NCBI GenBank assembly: GCA_022266195.1
Contig: WHVY01000005.1
Coordinates: 496,001-560,000, forward strand
Length of the DNA: 64,000 bases
Reading direction: 5' to 3'
DNA from: Tetranychus cinnabarinus
Lineage: Eukaryota > Arthropoda > Arachnida > Trombidiformes > Tetranychidae
Positions 34,604 to 45,776 of the stretch are shown piece after piece (the stretch's first letter is position 1; each line of letters starts with the position of its first letter). The position numbers and the translations under genes are program-made. Under the pieces are notes generated by a model. That model ran no database searches and was not told the origin of the DNA. It was given only the letters and a program-made list of their open reading frames with translations.

Positions 34604-37600
34604 ATGTTTCAAAATATTTATAGTTTTCTGCTTTTCTCAGTGATTTTTGTCAATTTTTGTGTTGCGCCTTTAATTAGTTTACAATTTAATAATACAAGTG
34701 AAGTGATTAACTCGTTGGACATTCATAAAGTGAGTGGATCAACATTAGATTTTGTGAATCTATTGAAGGATAAATCATTCTTTTGGTCAGCTTTGTTAAA
34801 ATTGGATTCAATTGACAATGTTAACACGACAATCTCACCTTTATGTTACCAAAGTATTCAATTGATTATCAACAAATTTCAACAAGCAGATCCAATTGGT
34901 TTGAAAAGTAAGCTTTAAAATTGCTATAATATTATTTGTTTGCCATATTGCCTTGTAATTAGCTTTAATGATCACTTTGAATAAATTTTTCGGTTCACCT
35001 TTCATTTTCAATTTCATATATGTTAATGACCTGGAATTTAAAGGACCAAATTAGGAAGAAGGAAATGATTTCAGCAATTTACCGCCTTTTATACAAATGA
35101 GCTTTGACCAAGGCTAAATGAATCAAAAATTCAATTTTCGGTTCCTCATATTTAGTTATCAATTCAATCAGTTAGTCGATCAATCTCAATGTCAAACCAT
35201 TTTGTTCTTGTTACAGTTTCATCTCACGATTGATATTTGACCATCACTAACCACCCTGACTTTATTTCAATATCTAAAAACTTAACAAGTTGAAATAGCA
35301 AAGAAATGGGTTAACGATGTTAAAATTACAGTCCCAATGAGAAAGAGTCATCATTAAATATTTGAAAGTCTTTTACCGATAGCAATGGTTTTTTTTGCTA
35401 AATATGACATAAAGTTCCGCATAAATGAGTTGCATAAAATGAATAGTTAACTAAATTGTCAAGTTGGACAAAAACAAATCCTAACTGCAAGCTGAAAATG
35501 ATACGCAGAACTATTTTTTGTCTTCATTCTATTTTTAGATCAGAATTTGATTTTGATTTGAAGCACTTAAGCTGGATATTTATTGTGATTCTTGTCAAAA
35601 ACATTTTGGTTCATCGGTTGTCTTTGTTATGAGTTATGTCATTTTGATGTCACTTTCTTGAAGTTAAACCAATTGTCATACAATAATTGCTAATTGCTTC
35701 CCTTCCTTTGATTAATAGTGATTGATTCATCAGCCAGTTTTCCAAATGGATTTCTTGATGGAACTTTAGTTGATTTCGGGGATTTCGATGAATGTCTTTC
35801 TCTTAAATTCCCTTTGCCCCTTCGAGTACCGGGCAATTCAACACATGAACATCAAATGACGGGTAAACATTGTATGGTTAAAGTCCACCCTATTCTCGAT
35901 GTTAAACAGTACAAGGTATTGGAAAACTCGTGGATGGTTAAGAATGACTTTCCCTTGAACATCGGTATTTGCATTCCAAGCTCTTGTTCGACAAATGAAA
36001 TTCAATTACTTCTCTCGAAAGGTATAAACTCGTCGTAATCGACTGTACTAATCACCATTTCCAATCGTCACTAATCACTTTCAATTCCTTGCAGCTTTGT
36101 ATTCATCTTATCGTATAATTGAAAAGCCATACTGTGATGAACCATTTGAGAGCTCTAAATTTTTAAATAGCTTAACAACTGGACAATTGATATCCATGTA
36201 AGTTTACCACAAGCTGAGAATTTCCAAAATTAAAGTGAATGCTCGTATCTTGTTGACATTAATAGAATCGATTCATTATGGTGAGTTCATTGTACGCCAA
36301 TGTATCAGTTAGATGTGTAGCACGATAATGAGTGAAGCAAAGTTTGAATAATGATGCTTCATGAAAATGAAAGTTTCTTTTCATGGCCTGAGGGAATTAA
36401 TTAGGAGCAGGAAAACTGAGCCCATTTCAAGTTCTTGGTGCCATAACCCTTTCATGAGTCTGATAGTTTCTTAATCTCTGTAATTGACCATTCGGTCAAC
36501 TTGAGTTCAGGCAAAGATTTACATGACAATGACCTTGAACGATAAACATTTCTTTGTAACTCGGTATCAGTGATTCTGTTGTCTTGTTGCTCTGTAAACG
36601 TGCATTCTGGAGTGTTCATTAGCATGAGGGTTCATTAGTTGTGAGGTAATAACTTATTGCCATAATAGATCGGGTCTTATGACGATTAACCATTCTGAAT
36701 GGTGATTAAAGCCAATTTTTATTTATACTCAACAGATCTTATATTTTAGCAATGGTGATCATGGTTTTGGTTGCTTCACTCTATGATTTTTATTTGCGAT
36801 TTTCAAAGCGAAAAGTGAATAAAATAGCTTCCAGTTTATCAGCAATTTCAGCGTTGTTGGATTTACTATCAGCTGACAATGAAAGGTTTAAAACTCGAAA
36901 AAAAAGTATTGATTTGATGAGATTTGTTTGGGTTGTAATCATTATAACAGCTCATGCAGCTTTCTGTGGAATCGAACCTCGAGTCATTTATAAAGTCGGT
37001 AAGTTTTCCAAGAGTTGATTAGAAAATAGAACGTCATCATAATAATGAGTTTTTTTTGTACAACAGCTAGATTAGATGTCGATTTACCACTTTTCTTCGA
37101 ACGCTTCCATAACCAGCCTTTATTTAATGCTGCTGTTATTGAGGGCTTCTTTTACATCGGGTAAGATATTCAAGATTATTGTTAACATATATGTTGAAGT
37201 TGCACCAATGTTTTTTCAACTCTTTTACTTTCATCTTATCTCTTTCCTGGTGTTTCCAGAGGGTTCGTTACATATGTTTCATTGCATACGATGTTATTCA
37301 AGGGAACAGCTTCATTGGGCAGCTTCGCAATAAACCGATGGATGAGGTAAGCAGCAATTGTGTTATAATTTTGAGATTTGATTGAAAAATAATCTCTCAC
37401 ATCTTATTTACGTTAGATATATGCCTGGAATGATCAGTATAATGGCGGTGGAACAAGTTTGGCCTTTACTAACTAACGGACCAATGGCAGCTGAAGTCAG
37501 AGACAATATTTATAAAAACTGTGCCAAAAATTGGTGGAAAAATATTTTCTTCATCAACAACTTTGATGGTTTGGTAAACATGGTAAGTTTCTGTTTATAT

Positions 37601-39839
37601 CCATTTAGCACACTTCAATGACCATGAACTTGCAGCTTTGTTGAATCAGAAGTTAATCCATTAAAGTATTATATTTCAGCATGGCTTATGAATAATCGTC
37701 GTACATAAGGCTTGCTCCTTTGATAGTCTTCTGAGTGATTATCCTTTGGTTACTTTCGCCTGAAAAATTCAGTTATAAGAAAACAATTTAGATTAGTAAA
37801 TGTTGTTGAATCATACAAAGACAAGCTCTCGCCATTAAGCATAAATTTAAGTGCGTAAAAAAAGTTAATATCATGCTGCAGGGCATCCAATATTCATTGA
37901 TAGTCATTAAAAAAAGTTGAAATTGAATTTGATCCATACATTGATAAATTTTCGCTAAGCTTTCTGGTCATGTTGCTAACTTTAGTCCCAACTCTATGAT
38001 TGATTCACTACACTGGTACCAGAGTTGTTTCTTACGAAATGATCTGCATATTGAATCCAAGGTTGAGCGTAGAGTCATTGTCAATCCTGATTAATCCCGC
38101 AGGGTCATTAAATAAGATATTAGCAGTGATTTGTCTTTCAAATAAAAACACCGATAATCATTTTCTTTAAATAATCTAGAGACACAACAGAAAAATTTAT
38201 TAGTATTCAATGAAGATTAACAGATTTACTTTATCCTTGGCAACGTTGGGCGAATCTCACATAACTTGAATAGAACAGTAAAACAGGAATGAAATAAAAA
38301 TTAACTAACGTTGAAACTTACCTTTAATCTATAATTTTCTTATTCAATTACGATGACATTAGATAAATATAAAACAATCCCAATGTCGATAATGACTGAG
38401 TTTCTTATCTATTTATTCAACAGTGCTTAACCCACACATGGTATGTTAGCGCAGACATTCAACTCTTCCTGATTGGATTAGCTGTTATGGCCATTTTAAG
38501 GTTCAACAGAACCATAGGTGTTTCACTGATGTATTTCTTGGTTATCCTAGGAATGATGTTAACAGGTTTAACAGCATATTTTGAGAATCATATCCCAGCA
38601 ATTATCTTGGCCAACAAAGATTGGTGGTAAGTATGAGCACAACCTGAGCAGGAAATACAAATAAAGAAAACATGATTTATGTTTCGTCAACTAAATTGTA
38701 AACAAAGTCGTTAAAAATAGCTTTACGCACTTTAGGGATAAGTTGTTCTATTGAAATGAACATTCACATTCAAGCAATTATTCAACCAGATTTTCAATTT
38801 ACATTCAATATGAAGCAGAGTATTATAATTTTGAATAAACCGCTTAAAGAGCATGCTTGTACAACAAAGACTTTGTTTACATTTGATTCACATGGTTACA
38901 TGTCGATAATGTTGTCGATTCAAAAGTTTCGATCATTTATTCATTTTTTTCTTAATTACAGGGGTTTTCTTGATTTTATTGACTATTCGTATCTCCCAAC
39001 AACACCTCATCTTACTCCATATTTCATGGGAGTTCTGGTTGGTTATTACTTTAAAAATGATTCAAAGCTGCTCAATAAGGTAAGTTGTTTTGGCTCTAAA
39101 TTTTCAATAACGGTTCAATAATGCTTTTCTAATCTTGTTGTTTCTTTATCATTTAGACAATTGAAAAGATACTTTGGCTTTTCTGTCCTATCATCTTTAT
39201 CGTTATAACATTCATGCCAGCCTTATGGAACACATTCAAATGGGAACCTCAAAAGTATTACTCTGCAGCAATTTATTTGACTTTTTATCGCTTTTTGTGG
39301 ACATTTGCTTTTGCATGGGGAATCTCCATTCTCACTAAATATGTAATTAAAGGTAAGAAAATTGTTTGTTGTTTTTTCTCTGGTTGTTGCTTAATATCAT
39401 AATTCAGTAAATTAATTACAATTTTCATCATTTTCACAGTTGTTAAATTTATGAAAGAAGCTTCCGGAATGTCTAAGTATCCGACTGGAAATCCTGCTTC
39501 ATCTCCAAGTTCATTCCATGTAACTTCATTAATTTTGGGAGTCGCTCGAATGTATTTCTCTATTTATTTGGTACATTCAATTTATGTTCGTTGGTATTGG
39601 ACATCTTCAAGACAATTATTTGTTTATGATGCATTTAATATCGTTAGTATATCGATTAATCATCTTATCGCGGCAGTACATGTTCAATGTTATTTAACTT
39701 TCCTTTTTTTATTTTACAGGGAGAAAGAACTGTTCTCATGGTTGGAATGTCGATTATAACAGCATTTTTCTTTTATGTATTGTTTGAATGTCCATTTGAG
39801 AATCTAAGGACCAGTATATTCAAGAAAACGATTGAATAA
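34604..39839 (+). CDS. Nose resistant to fluoxetine (NRF-6)-like acyltransferase
   Basis: Multipass membrane protein of the NRF-6 / acyltransferase-3 family, first known in C. elegans for lipid or drug transport and widely expanded in arthropods. Twelve exons: 34604-34907, 35719-36021, 36095-36197, 36736-36998, 37067-37160, 37260-37346, 37417-37582, 38424-38626, 38962-39079, 39157-39352, 39440-39642 and 39720-39839, for 719 residues. It has a signal peptide (IYSFLLFSVIFVNFCVAPLI). The extracellular Cys-containing NRF domain follows, with SFPNGFLDGTLVDFGDFDEC, KHCMVKVHP and GICIPSSCST. The acyltransferase-3 region starts at SIDLMRFVWVVIIITAHAAF and includes THTWYVSADIQLFLIG, PPYLVG-like PYFMGVLVGYYF, and the last transmembrane helix ITAFFFYVLFECPFENL. 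Introns 1 (811 bp), 3 (538 bp) and 7 (841 bp) are long but show no coding content. Substrate is unknown. Confidence 0.9.
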
Positions 39840-40302
39840 TTATTTATAATTATTATTAATAGTAACAAACTAGTAAATTTGTGATTATGCAAAGCTAATA
39901 TGTGATAAACTATTTCTATGGAAAGAAGAGCGCAATTTTCTGAAAACTTACCACCAACCTCGCAATTATCACCATCTTTTCAAAATTTGATATAATTTTT
40001 ATTTATTTAATTTATGTAATTAGTAAATGTATCTTGATTAATTATGCAAAATCATTAAACAAGATTTAATCTTTATTTAATCAGCATTCTTTCTTTTATT
40101 ATTTGATTGTCTATTTGAAAATTCAAGAAAACAATCTTATCAAAACACAAACCTTAAAACAAATCTGTCAATCAAAAGCTAAAGGCTCGACTTTGCTTGT
40201 ATCATGCAAATTCAGTCGGCTCACATTTTAACACATTTCACGTTTAAATTTTTCGTTAGACTTAAATTAAACGTTTCCCGAAATAGCATTTAATTTCTGT
40301 TA
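39840..40302. other. 3' flank of NRF-6-like gene
   Basis: About 460 bp of AT-rich sequence between the acyltransferase stop and the first foldback element, including its 3' UTR. No gene recognised. Confidence 0.4.
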
Positions 40303-41640
40303 ATACTAAAAAGACACAAAAACAACACACATTTATACACAACTTGCTATAACAAAAGGGTAAAATGCACCTCTTTCATCTAGAGATTCTTCTAGTTTGT
40401 AGAGACATAAAATTTGGATTCATTCGTGTGATTCGGGAGTTTATTTGATCTTTAGTTTTCGATAAAATCGACGTCAAAGTTGAAACTTCGAAAGCGTTTT
40501 GTACAATTATGGTACAAGATTATTTCATGAAACTCATTTGTCTGATGTAGCTTTTGGTGGCGAACCAGATAATGTAATTTATTAAATGAAATAAAACTTT
40601 TTGTTTCGGTAAAACGATTAAGTTCGATTTGCGATAAAATCGACAGATTTCTGTGACCGAATACTTTAGAGAGCTAGAACTTATGATTAGCGCATGAAAA
40701 TCTTCATTACGTATCATGAGTCAAACAATTTTTTCAATTTATCAATAGTTCTCTTGATTTTGGCTCTTTATCATAAAAACTTCGAACCTCAATATTTCGA
40801 GGATAGACATAACTACAATCATCATTTTTTGACTAATCATTAGACTTTTTATATGTTATGCTACATTGAAGTTTTTAGAAAATTCGAAATGCTACAAAAA
40901 AAGCTATAGCATTTTATTACTTACGTTACCAGATTTAAGAACTGGGTAACAAAGGTAAATGGTTACTTTTTAGGTGTTATTTGAGTACTCTTTATTTAAT
41001 GAATTGAAACAAATTTTTGCGATATTCAAACCTATCAGGTTTTAGACCATAGTAAAATCTATTGATTAGTCAAAGGATGATTACTCTAGGTACTTCTATT
41101 CTCGAAATATTGAAGTTCGAAGTTTTCCGGTAAATGGCCAAAATCAAGCGAACTGTCGATAAATTGAAGAAATTAATTGACTCATGACACGTAATGACGA
41201 TTTTTATGGGCTAATATTAAGTTTCAGCTCTGTAAAGTATTCGGTCACAGAAATCTGTCGATTTTATCGCAAATCGAACTTAATCCTTTTACCGAAACAA
41301 AAAGTTTTATTTCATTAAATAAAATGCATTGTCTGATTCGCAATCAAAAGCTACATCAGACAAATGAGTTTCATGAAATAATCTTGTACCATAATTGTAC
41401 AAAACGCTATCGAAGTTTCAACTTTGAGGTCGATTTTATCGAAAACTAAAGATCAGAGAAACTTGCAAATAACACGAATGAATTCAGGCTCTAAATCTGC
41501 ACAACCCAACACAATCTAAATTTGAAAGAAATTCATTTTTACCCGTTTTTGACCATTTTTGTTTCAGTATTTGTGTTATATAGTTGTAAGTTGTTCAAAA
41601 TGTAACAATTGTGTTAGTTGTGTCTTTTTACTGACAACTG
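40303..41640. mobile_element. Foldback element, copy 1
   Basis: A palindrome of about 1.34 kb: two arms of roughly 540 bp, inverted relative to one another, around a spacer of about 190 bp (40861-41045). Arm landmarks read on the left as TTAGTTTTCGATAAAATCGA, ATGGTACAAGATTATTTCAT, TGTTTCGGTAAAACGATTAA and TTGATTTTGGC. They recur reverse-complemented on the right at about 41150-41460. The outer ends carry a shared AAAAAGACACA motif (right end TGTGTCTTTTT at about 41622-41632). The arms contain mirrored short ORFs of about 65 codons that are by-products of the repeat. No transposase is present, so it is non-autonomous. Confidence 0.8.
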
Positions 41641-41760
41641 TTGATCTAGAGTAGACGAATGTAGATTTTTTGGTGAATAGTGCATACTAACTGCTTGAAA
41701 CAAATGATTAAGGAATGTAAATTGCATCGTTAAATGTAAATAACTATTAATCTAGCCATT
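41641..41760. repeat. Flank shared in direct orientation with copy 2
   Basis: About 120 bp immediately right of foldback copy 1 resembles 45641-45776 in the same orientation. Shared words in order are CAAC/AAATGTTGAT, AGTAGA.GAATGTAGATTTTT, GGTGAATA.TGCAT.CTAACT and ATGATTAAGGAAT. It could be part of a longer ancestral duplicated unit. Confidence 0.7.
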
Positions 41761-41887
41761 CAAATTCAACTAACTGATCTATTGTACAGAAACAGAACAT
41801 TTTTATTACGCAAAATAAGTGTTATACGTTTTATTGTTAGACATTCAAAGTTACATCATATTAGAAAAATGATTTTGATGGACAAAA

Positions 41888-44143
41888 CTAGTTGTATGAT
41901 ACTTCGTTCCCCTGATCATTGGAACTATCTTCTAACCCATTATAAGGCTCATCATTTGAAGTTTCTTGACCATCAGAATGATCTGATGAATGAGCTGATG
42001 GTTGAACCCACTTTGTTTCACCAGAAGACGAATCGTTCCTAGAGTCATGATCATTAACATGTCCAAAATGACGTTGAGAACGATCATGATAGTTGTGTAG
42101 ATTTTCGTCATCTCCCCTTGATGATCCTGAATCTCCAGAAGAACCAGTAGCAATTTGTATAGCTGGAACATTCTCAGCTGGAGCTGGGTCAATTGTTAAA
42201 CTAGCTAAACTTTTTGATATTGATCCAAGTTCTTGTCTTATTGAGTGGGAAAAGGCTCGTTCGATCGCATGATCTTTTCTCTTGGACAATTCAACTGCTG
42301 AAGGTGATGAGTCCCTTTCAGTTTCATCTCCTCTCTCAATTTCATCCCAGTCCCTCCCACGAGTAACTGCATTAATAGCACCTAGAACTGACTGACTATT
42401 TCTATTAATTTTATCCTTAGTTCGATATTCAACGCGTCTTGGTGTAGTTCCATAACTAACTGGGTATGAAACATAATGAGAGTTGGTTCGTTGAGGAGGA
42501 TGACGAGCATGATGAAGACTTTTAGGATGAGAGTGATGACCGTGCAGTGGTGTTAATGGTCTCATTGTTGGTATGTAAATTGGCTCCTCTTCTGGGCCAG
42601 TAAACATATGCGAATAGTCACCGTACGCTGTTCCACCTTTTGTTGAATGATTTCGCTTTAATCGTGTTCTAACTGAATATGCAGTTGATCCAAGAAGAGG
42701 AGGGATGCCTGTTCCTGGAAAAGGTCCATAAATGGTATTTCGAAGGTAATGCTGTTGGTGTGACAGTGGAGGTAGAGAATGATTCATAGGATAAAGACGA
42801 CTAGAGTTGTGAGGTGACATTTGTGGCATGTGAAAATAATTAACTGGGAAAGGAAACGGATCAGATCCAACAAGTGAACTTGAATCCATTTTCGATTTCG
42901 ACTTCTTTTTCTGCTTTTTCAAAGAATGTTTCAGAGTTTTATCGGCATTACGACCATTAGTAGTAATTGGTATACTGAGTGTCATTGGATGATTACCGAG
43001 CCCTACTGGATAACCAAGTGGACCACTTACTCTCCCGCCTGGAATTGGTGATGGAACCATATGAATTGGAGGTTTGATCCGACTAGGTCTCATGGTATTG
43101 CTAGGACCTTCCCTTATATAATGTCGCCTTGCTAAGGATGCATCATGAAGTCGCATCCTGTAGCTGCTTATGTCTGGTGTTTGACTGATCGTAAAACCGG
43201 CTTCAATTTCAGGGGATATTTGATGAAGATTAATATGGTCATTCGTTTTTGAAGCGTGGTGAGATGGTGAAGGAAGAGGATCCGAAATATGATGGGATAA
43301 AACCACTTGTTTGGAGTCATTCCAATTGTCGTCCAATTTCTCAACTGAAACAGATCTTTTAGAAGCCAAAGAACTTCCACCTCCAACACAGCTTGCACCA
43401 GATCCAATATGACAGTAAGGATTCTCTTCGATTTGTTTAGCGTACATTGCATCGGCATAAGCATGGAAACAACAGCGAACTAAAGCATTAGCTGCTGATT
43501 CGTGTCTACAAATAAATGCGTGACATTCAAGAACTTTAATGCCGGTTGTACGACTTAAAACTGCTGCGAATAAAGGTAGATGGCTATTATCGGCATATCG
43601 AAAAAATGGGCTATCAAGAGGAAGAAACTTGACCACTTTATCATAATTTTTAGCATCATGACCATTATCCATGGTTGATGAGTTGACATTGATTTTATTC
43701 GGTGGCGTTATTGACCCGGTTGAATTGTCTGAAGATGATGTGGTAATTGATTGTTGAGATGATGGTGAGTTAACTTTTGCTAATGTTCCTGATACTTTGG
43801 TGAGCGTCATTTCATTGGTATTATGGTCTGAAACTGAAGACATAACAACATATCGAACTGCAGAGCAGAAATGTAAACATTCAATTGGGAAAAACTTTTC
43901 AACTTCACATCTCGAAGCTTCAACACTTTCAATTAGAATCCCATTAGACCAAACACTTAACCATGAATCGATTCCTGCTGACGCATAGTCCACTCGACCA
44001 CTTTCAGGATATAAATCACGTAGAGGCTCTTGGATACCTTGAAGGCCATCTTTGGTTCCGCGGGGAATAGATGAACCTAAATACATAACACGACATCGAC
44101 AAATTGGAGTAGTAGCACCATTTAAGCTTGATTCTTTGCCCAT
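41888..44143 (-). CDS. PTB/PID-domain protein, intronless
   Basis: Single-exon gene of 751 residues. The N-terminal quarter is a phosphotyrosine-binding-like (PTB/PID) fold in two parts: CRVMYLGSSIPRGTKDGLQG, IQEPLRDLYPESGRVDY, WLSVWSNGILIE and FFPIECLHFCSAVRYVVMSS. These are followed, after a Ser/Thr-rich insertion of about 60 residues, by FFRYADNSHLPLFAAVLSRT, GIKVLECHAFICRHESAANA and LVRCCFHAYADAMYAKQIEE. The helix ending the PTB fold is clear. The remaining 500 residues are low in complexity, rich in His, Ser, Pro, Arg and Asn, and probably disordered. I recall uncharacterised insect proteins with a similar start but cannot name the family. Likely an adaptor in signalling. It lies between two foldback elements. 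Confidence 0.75.
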   Translation of the reverse strand: MGKESSLNGATTPICRCRVMYLGSSIPRGTKDGLQGIQEPLRDLYPESGRVDYASAGIDSWLSVWSNGILIESVEASRCEVEKFFPIECLHFCSAVRYVVMSSVSDHNTNEMTLTKVSGTLAKVNSPSSQQSITTSSSDNSTGSITPPNKINVNSSTMDNGHDAKNYDKVVKFLPLDSPFFRYADNSHLPLFAAVLSRTTGIKVLECHAFICRHESAANALVRCCFHAYADAMYAKQIEENPYCHIGSGASCVGGGSSLASKRSVSVEKLDDNWNDSKQVVLSHHISDPLPSPSHHASKTNDHINLHQISPEIEAGFTISQTPDISSYRMRLHDASLARRHYIREGPSNTMRPSRIKPPIHMVPSPIPGGRVSGPLGYPVGLGNHPMTLSIPITTNGRNADKTLKHSLKKQKKKSKSKMDSSSLVGSDPFPFPVNYFHMPQMSPHNSSRLYPMNHSLPPLSHQQHYLRNTIYGPFPGTGIPPLLGSTAYSVRTRLKRNHSTKGGTAYGDYSHMFTGPEEEPIYIPTMRPLTPLHGHHSHPKSLHHARHPPQRTNSHYVSYPVSYGTTPRRVEYRTKDKINRNSQSVLGAINAVTRGRDWDEIERGDETERDSSPSAVELSKRKDHAIERAFSHSIRQELGSISKSLASLTIDPAPAENVPAIQIATGSSGDSGSSRGDDENLHNYHDRSQRHFGHVNDHDSRNDSSSGETKWVQPSAHSSDHSDGQETSNDEPYNGLEDSSNDQGNEVSYN

Positions 44144-44300
44144 ATTTAACGTTTTTTCTCAGTTTGCCCGAAGTCCTTGATCAGTTTAATACGATAGATA
44201 CTTTTAGATGCCACGAAGACTCCAATTAACTTTGGACGAAAAGATCTGAAAAGATCAACAATAAGGAGAATTAAAATAAATGTATATTAACCTAGTTTGT
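44144..44300. other. Upstream region of PTB gene
   Basis: Only about 155 bp separates the PTB-domain start codon from foldback copy 2, so the promoter of this gene is either very short or includes the repeat. Confidence 0.5.
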
Positions 44301-45640
44301 AAGCAAAAAGACACAATAAACACAGTTTTCACATTTATAAACATTTTGACACAAATGCTGAAACAAAAATGGTCAAAAACGGGTAAAAATGAATTTCTTT
44401 CGCATTTAGATTGTGTTGGGTTGTGAAGATTTAGAGCCTGAATTCATTCGTGTTATTTGCAAGTTTCTCTGATCTTTAGTTTTCGATAAAATCGACGTCA
44501 AAGTTGAAACTTCGATAGCGTTTTGTACAATTATGGTACAAGATTATTTCATGAAACTCATTTGTCTGATGTAGCTTTTGATTGCGAATCAGACAATGCA
44601 TTTTATTTAATGAAATAAAACTTTTTGTTTCGGTAAAACAGTTAAGTTCGATTTGCAATTAAATCGAAATCTTTCTGTGACCGAATACTTTACAGAGCTG
44701 AAACTTAATATTAGCCCATAAAAATCGTCATTACGTAGCATGAGTCAATTAATTTCTTCAATTTATCGACAGTTCGCTTGATTTTGGCCATTTACCGGAA
44801 AACTTCGAACTTCAATATTTCGAGAATAGAAGTACCTAGAGTAATCATCCTTTGACTAATCAATAGATTTTACTATGGTCTAAAACCTGATAGGTTTGAA
44901 TATCGCAAAAATTTGTTTCAATTCATTAAATAAAGAGTACTCAAATAACACCTAAAAAGTAACCATTTACCTTTGTTACCCAGTTCTTAAATCTGGTAAC
45001 GTAAGTAATAAAATGCTATAGCTTTTTTTGTAGCATTTCGAATTTTCTAAAAACTTCAATGTAGCATAACATATAAAAAGTCTAATGATTAGTCAAAAAA
45101 TGATGATTGTAGTTATGTCTATCCTCGAAATATTGAGGTTCGAAGTTTTTATGATAAAGAGCCAAAATCAAGAGAACTGTTGATAAATTGAAAAAATTGT
45201 TTGACTCATGATACGTAATGAAGATTTTCATGCGCTAATCATAAGTTCTAGCTCTCTAAAGTATTCGGTCACAGAAATCTGTCGATTTTATCGCAAATCG
45301 AACTTAACTGTTTTACCGAAACAAAAAGTTTTATTTCATTTAATAAATTACATTATCTGGTTCGCCATCAAAAGCTACATCAGACAAATGAGTTTCATCA
45401 AATAACCTTGTACCATAATTGTACAAAACGCTATCGAAGTTTCAACTTTGACGTCGATTTTATCGAAAACTAAAGATCAGAGAAACTTGCAAATAACACG
45501 AATGAATTCAGGCTCTAAATCTTCACAACCCAACACAATCTAAATGCGAAAGAAATTCATTTTTACCCGTTTTTGACCATTTTTGTTTCAGTATTTGTGT
45601 CAAGTTGTTTATAAATGTGACAATTGTGTTTAGTTTGGCT
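44301..45640. mobile_element. Foldback element, copy 2
   Basis: A palindrome of about 1.34 kb, closely similar to copy 1. The ends are better preserved: CACATTTATAAACATTTTGA and CACAAATGCTGAAACAAAAA at about 44329-44365 mirror TTTTTGTTTCAGTATTTGTG and TCAAGTTGTTTATAAATGTG at 45582-45620. The left arm of this copy matches the right arm of copy 1 reverse-complemented (both have ATTGCGAATCAGACAATGCA), and the right arm matches copy 1's left arm (TGGTTCGCCATCAAAAGC), so the interior is inverted relative to copy 1. No transposase frame. Confidence 0.8.
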
Positions 45641-45776
45641 TTTTAGTAACAAATGTTGATGCACAGTAGATGAATGTAGATTTTTAATGTGGTTGGTGAA
45701 TAATGCATTCTAACTGCTTGTAAAAATGATTAAGGAATTAAAACTTCATGATCAACGAACATAACTATTAATCCAA
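45641..45776. repeat. Flank shared in direct orientation with copy 1
   Basis: About 135 bp beyond the right end of foldback copy 2, similar to 41641-41760 in the same orientation although the element interiors are inverted relative to one another. Confidence 0.7.

Noticed and set aside
40520..45405. Matching 65-codon ORFs at 40520-40717 (-) and 45208-45405 (+)
   Set aside because: They are the same arm sequence of the two foldback elements read on opposite strands, so their similarity reflects repeat DNA rather than a conserved protein.
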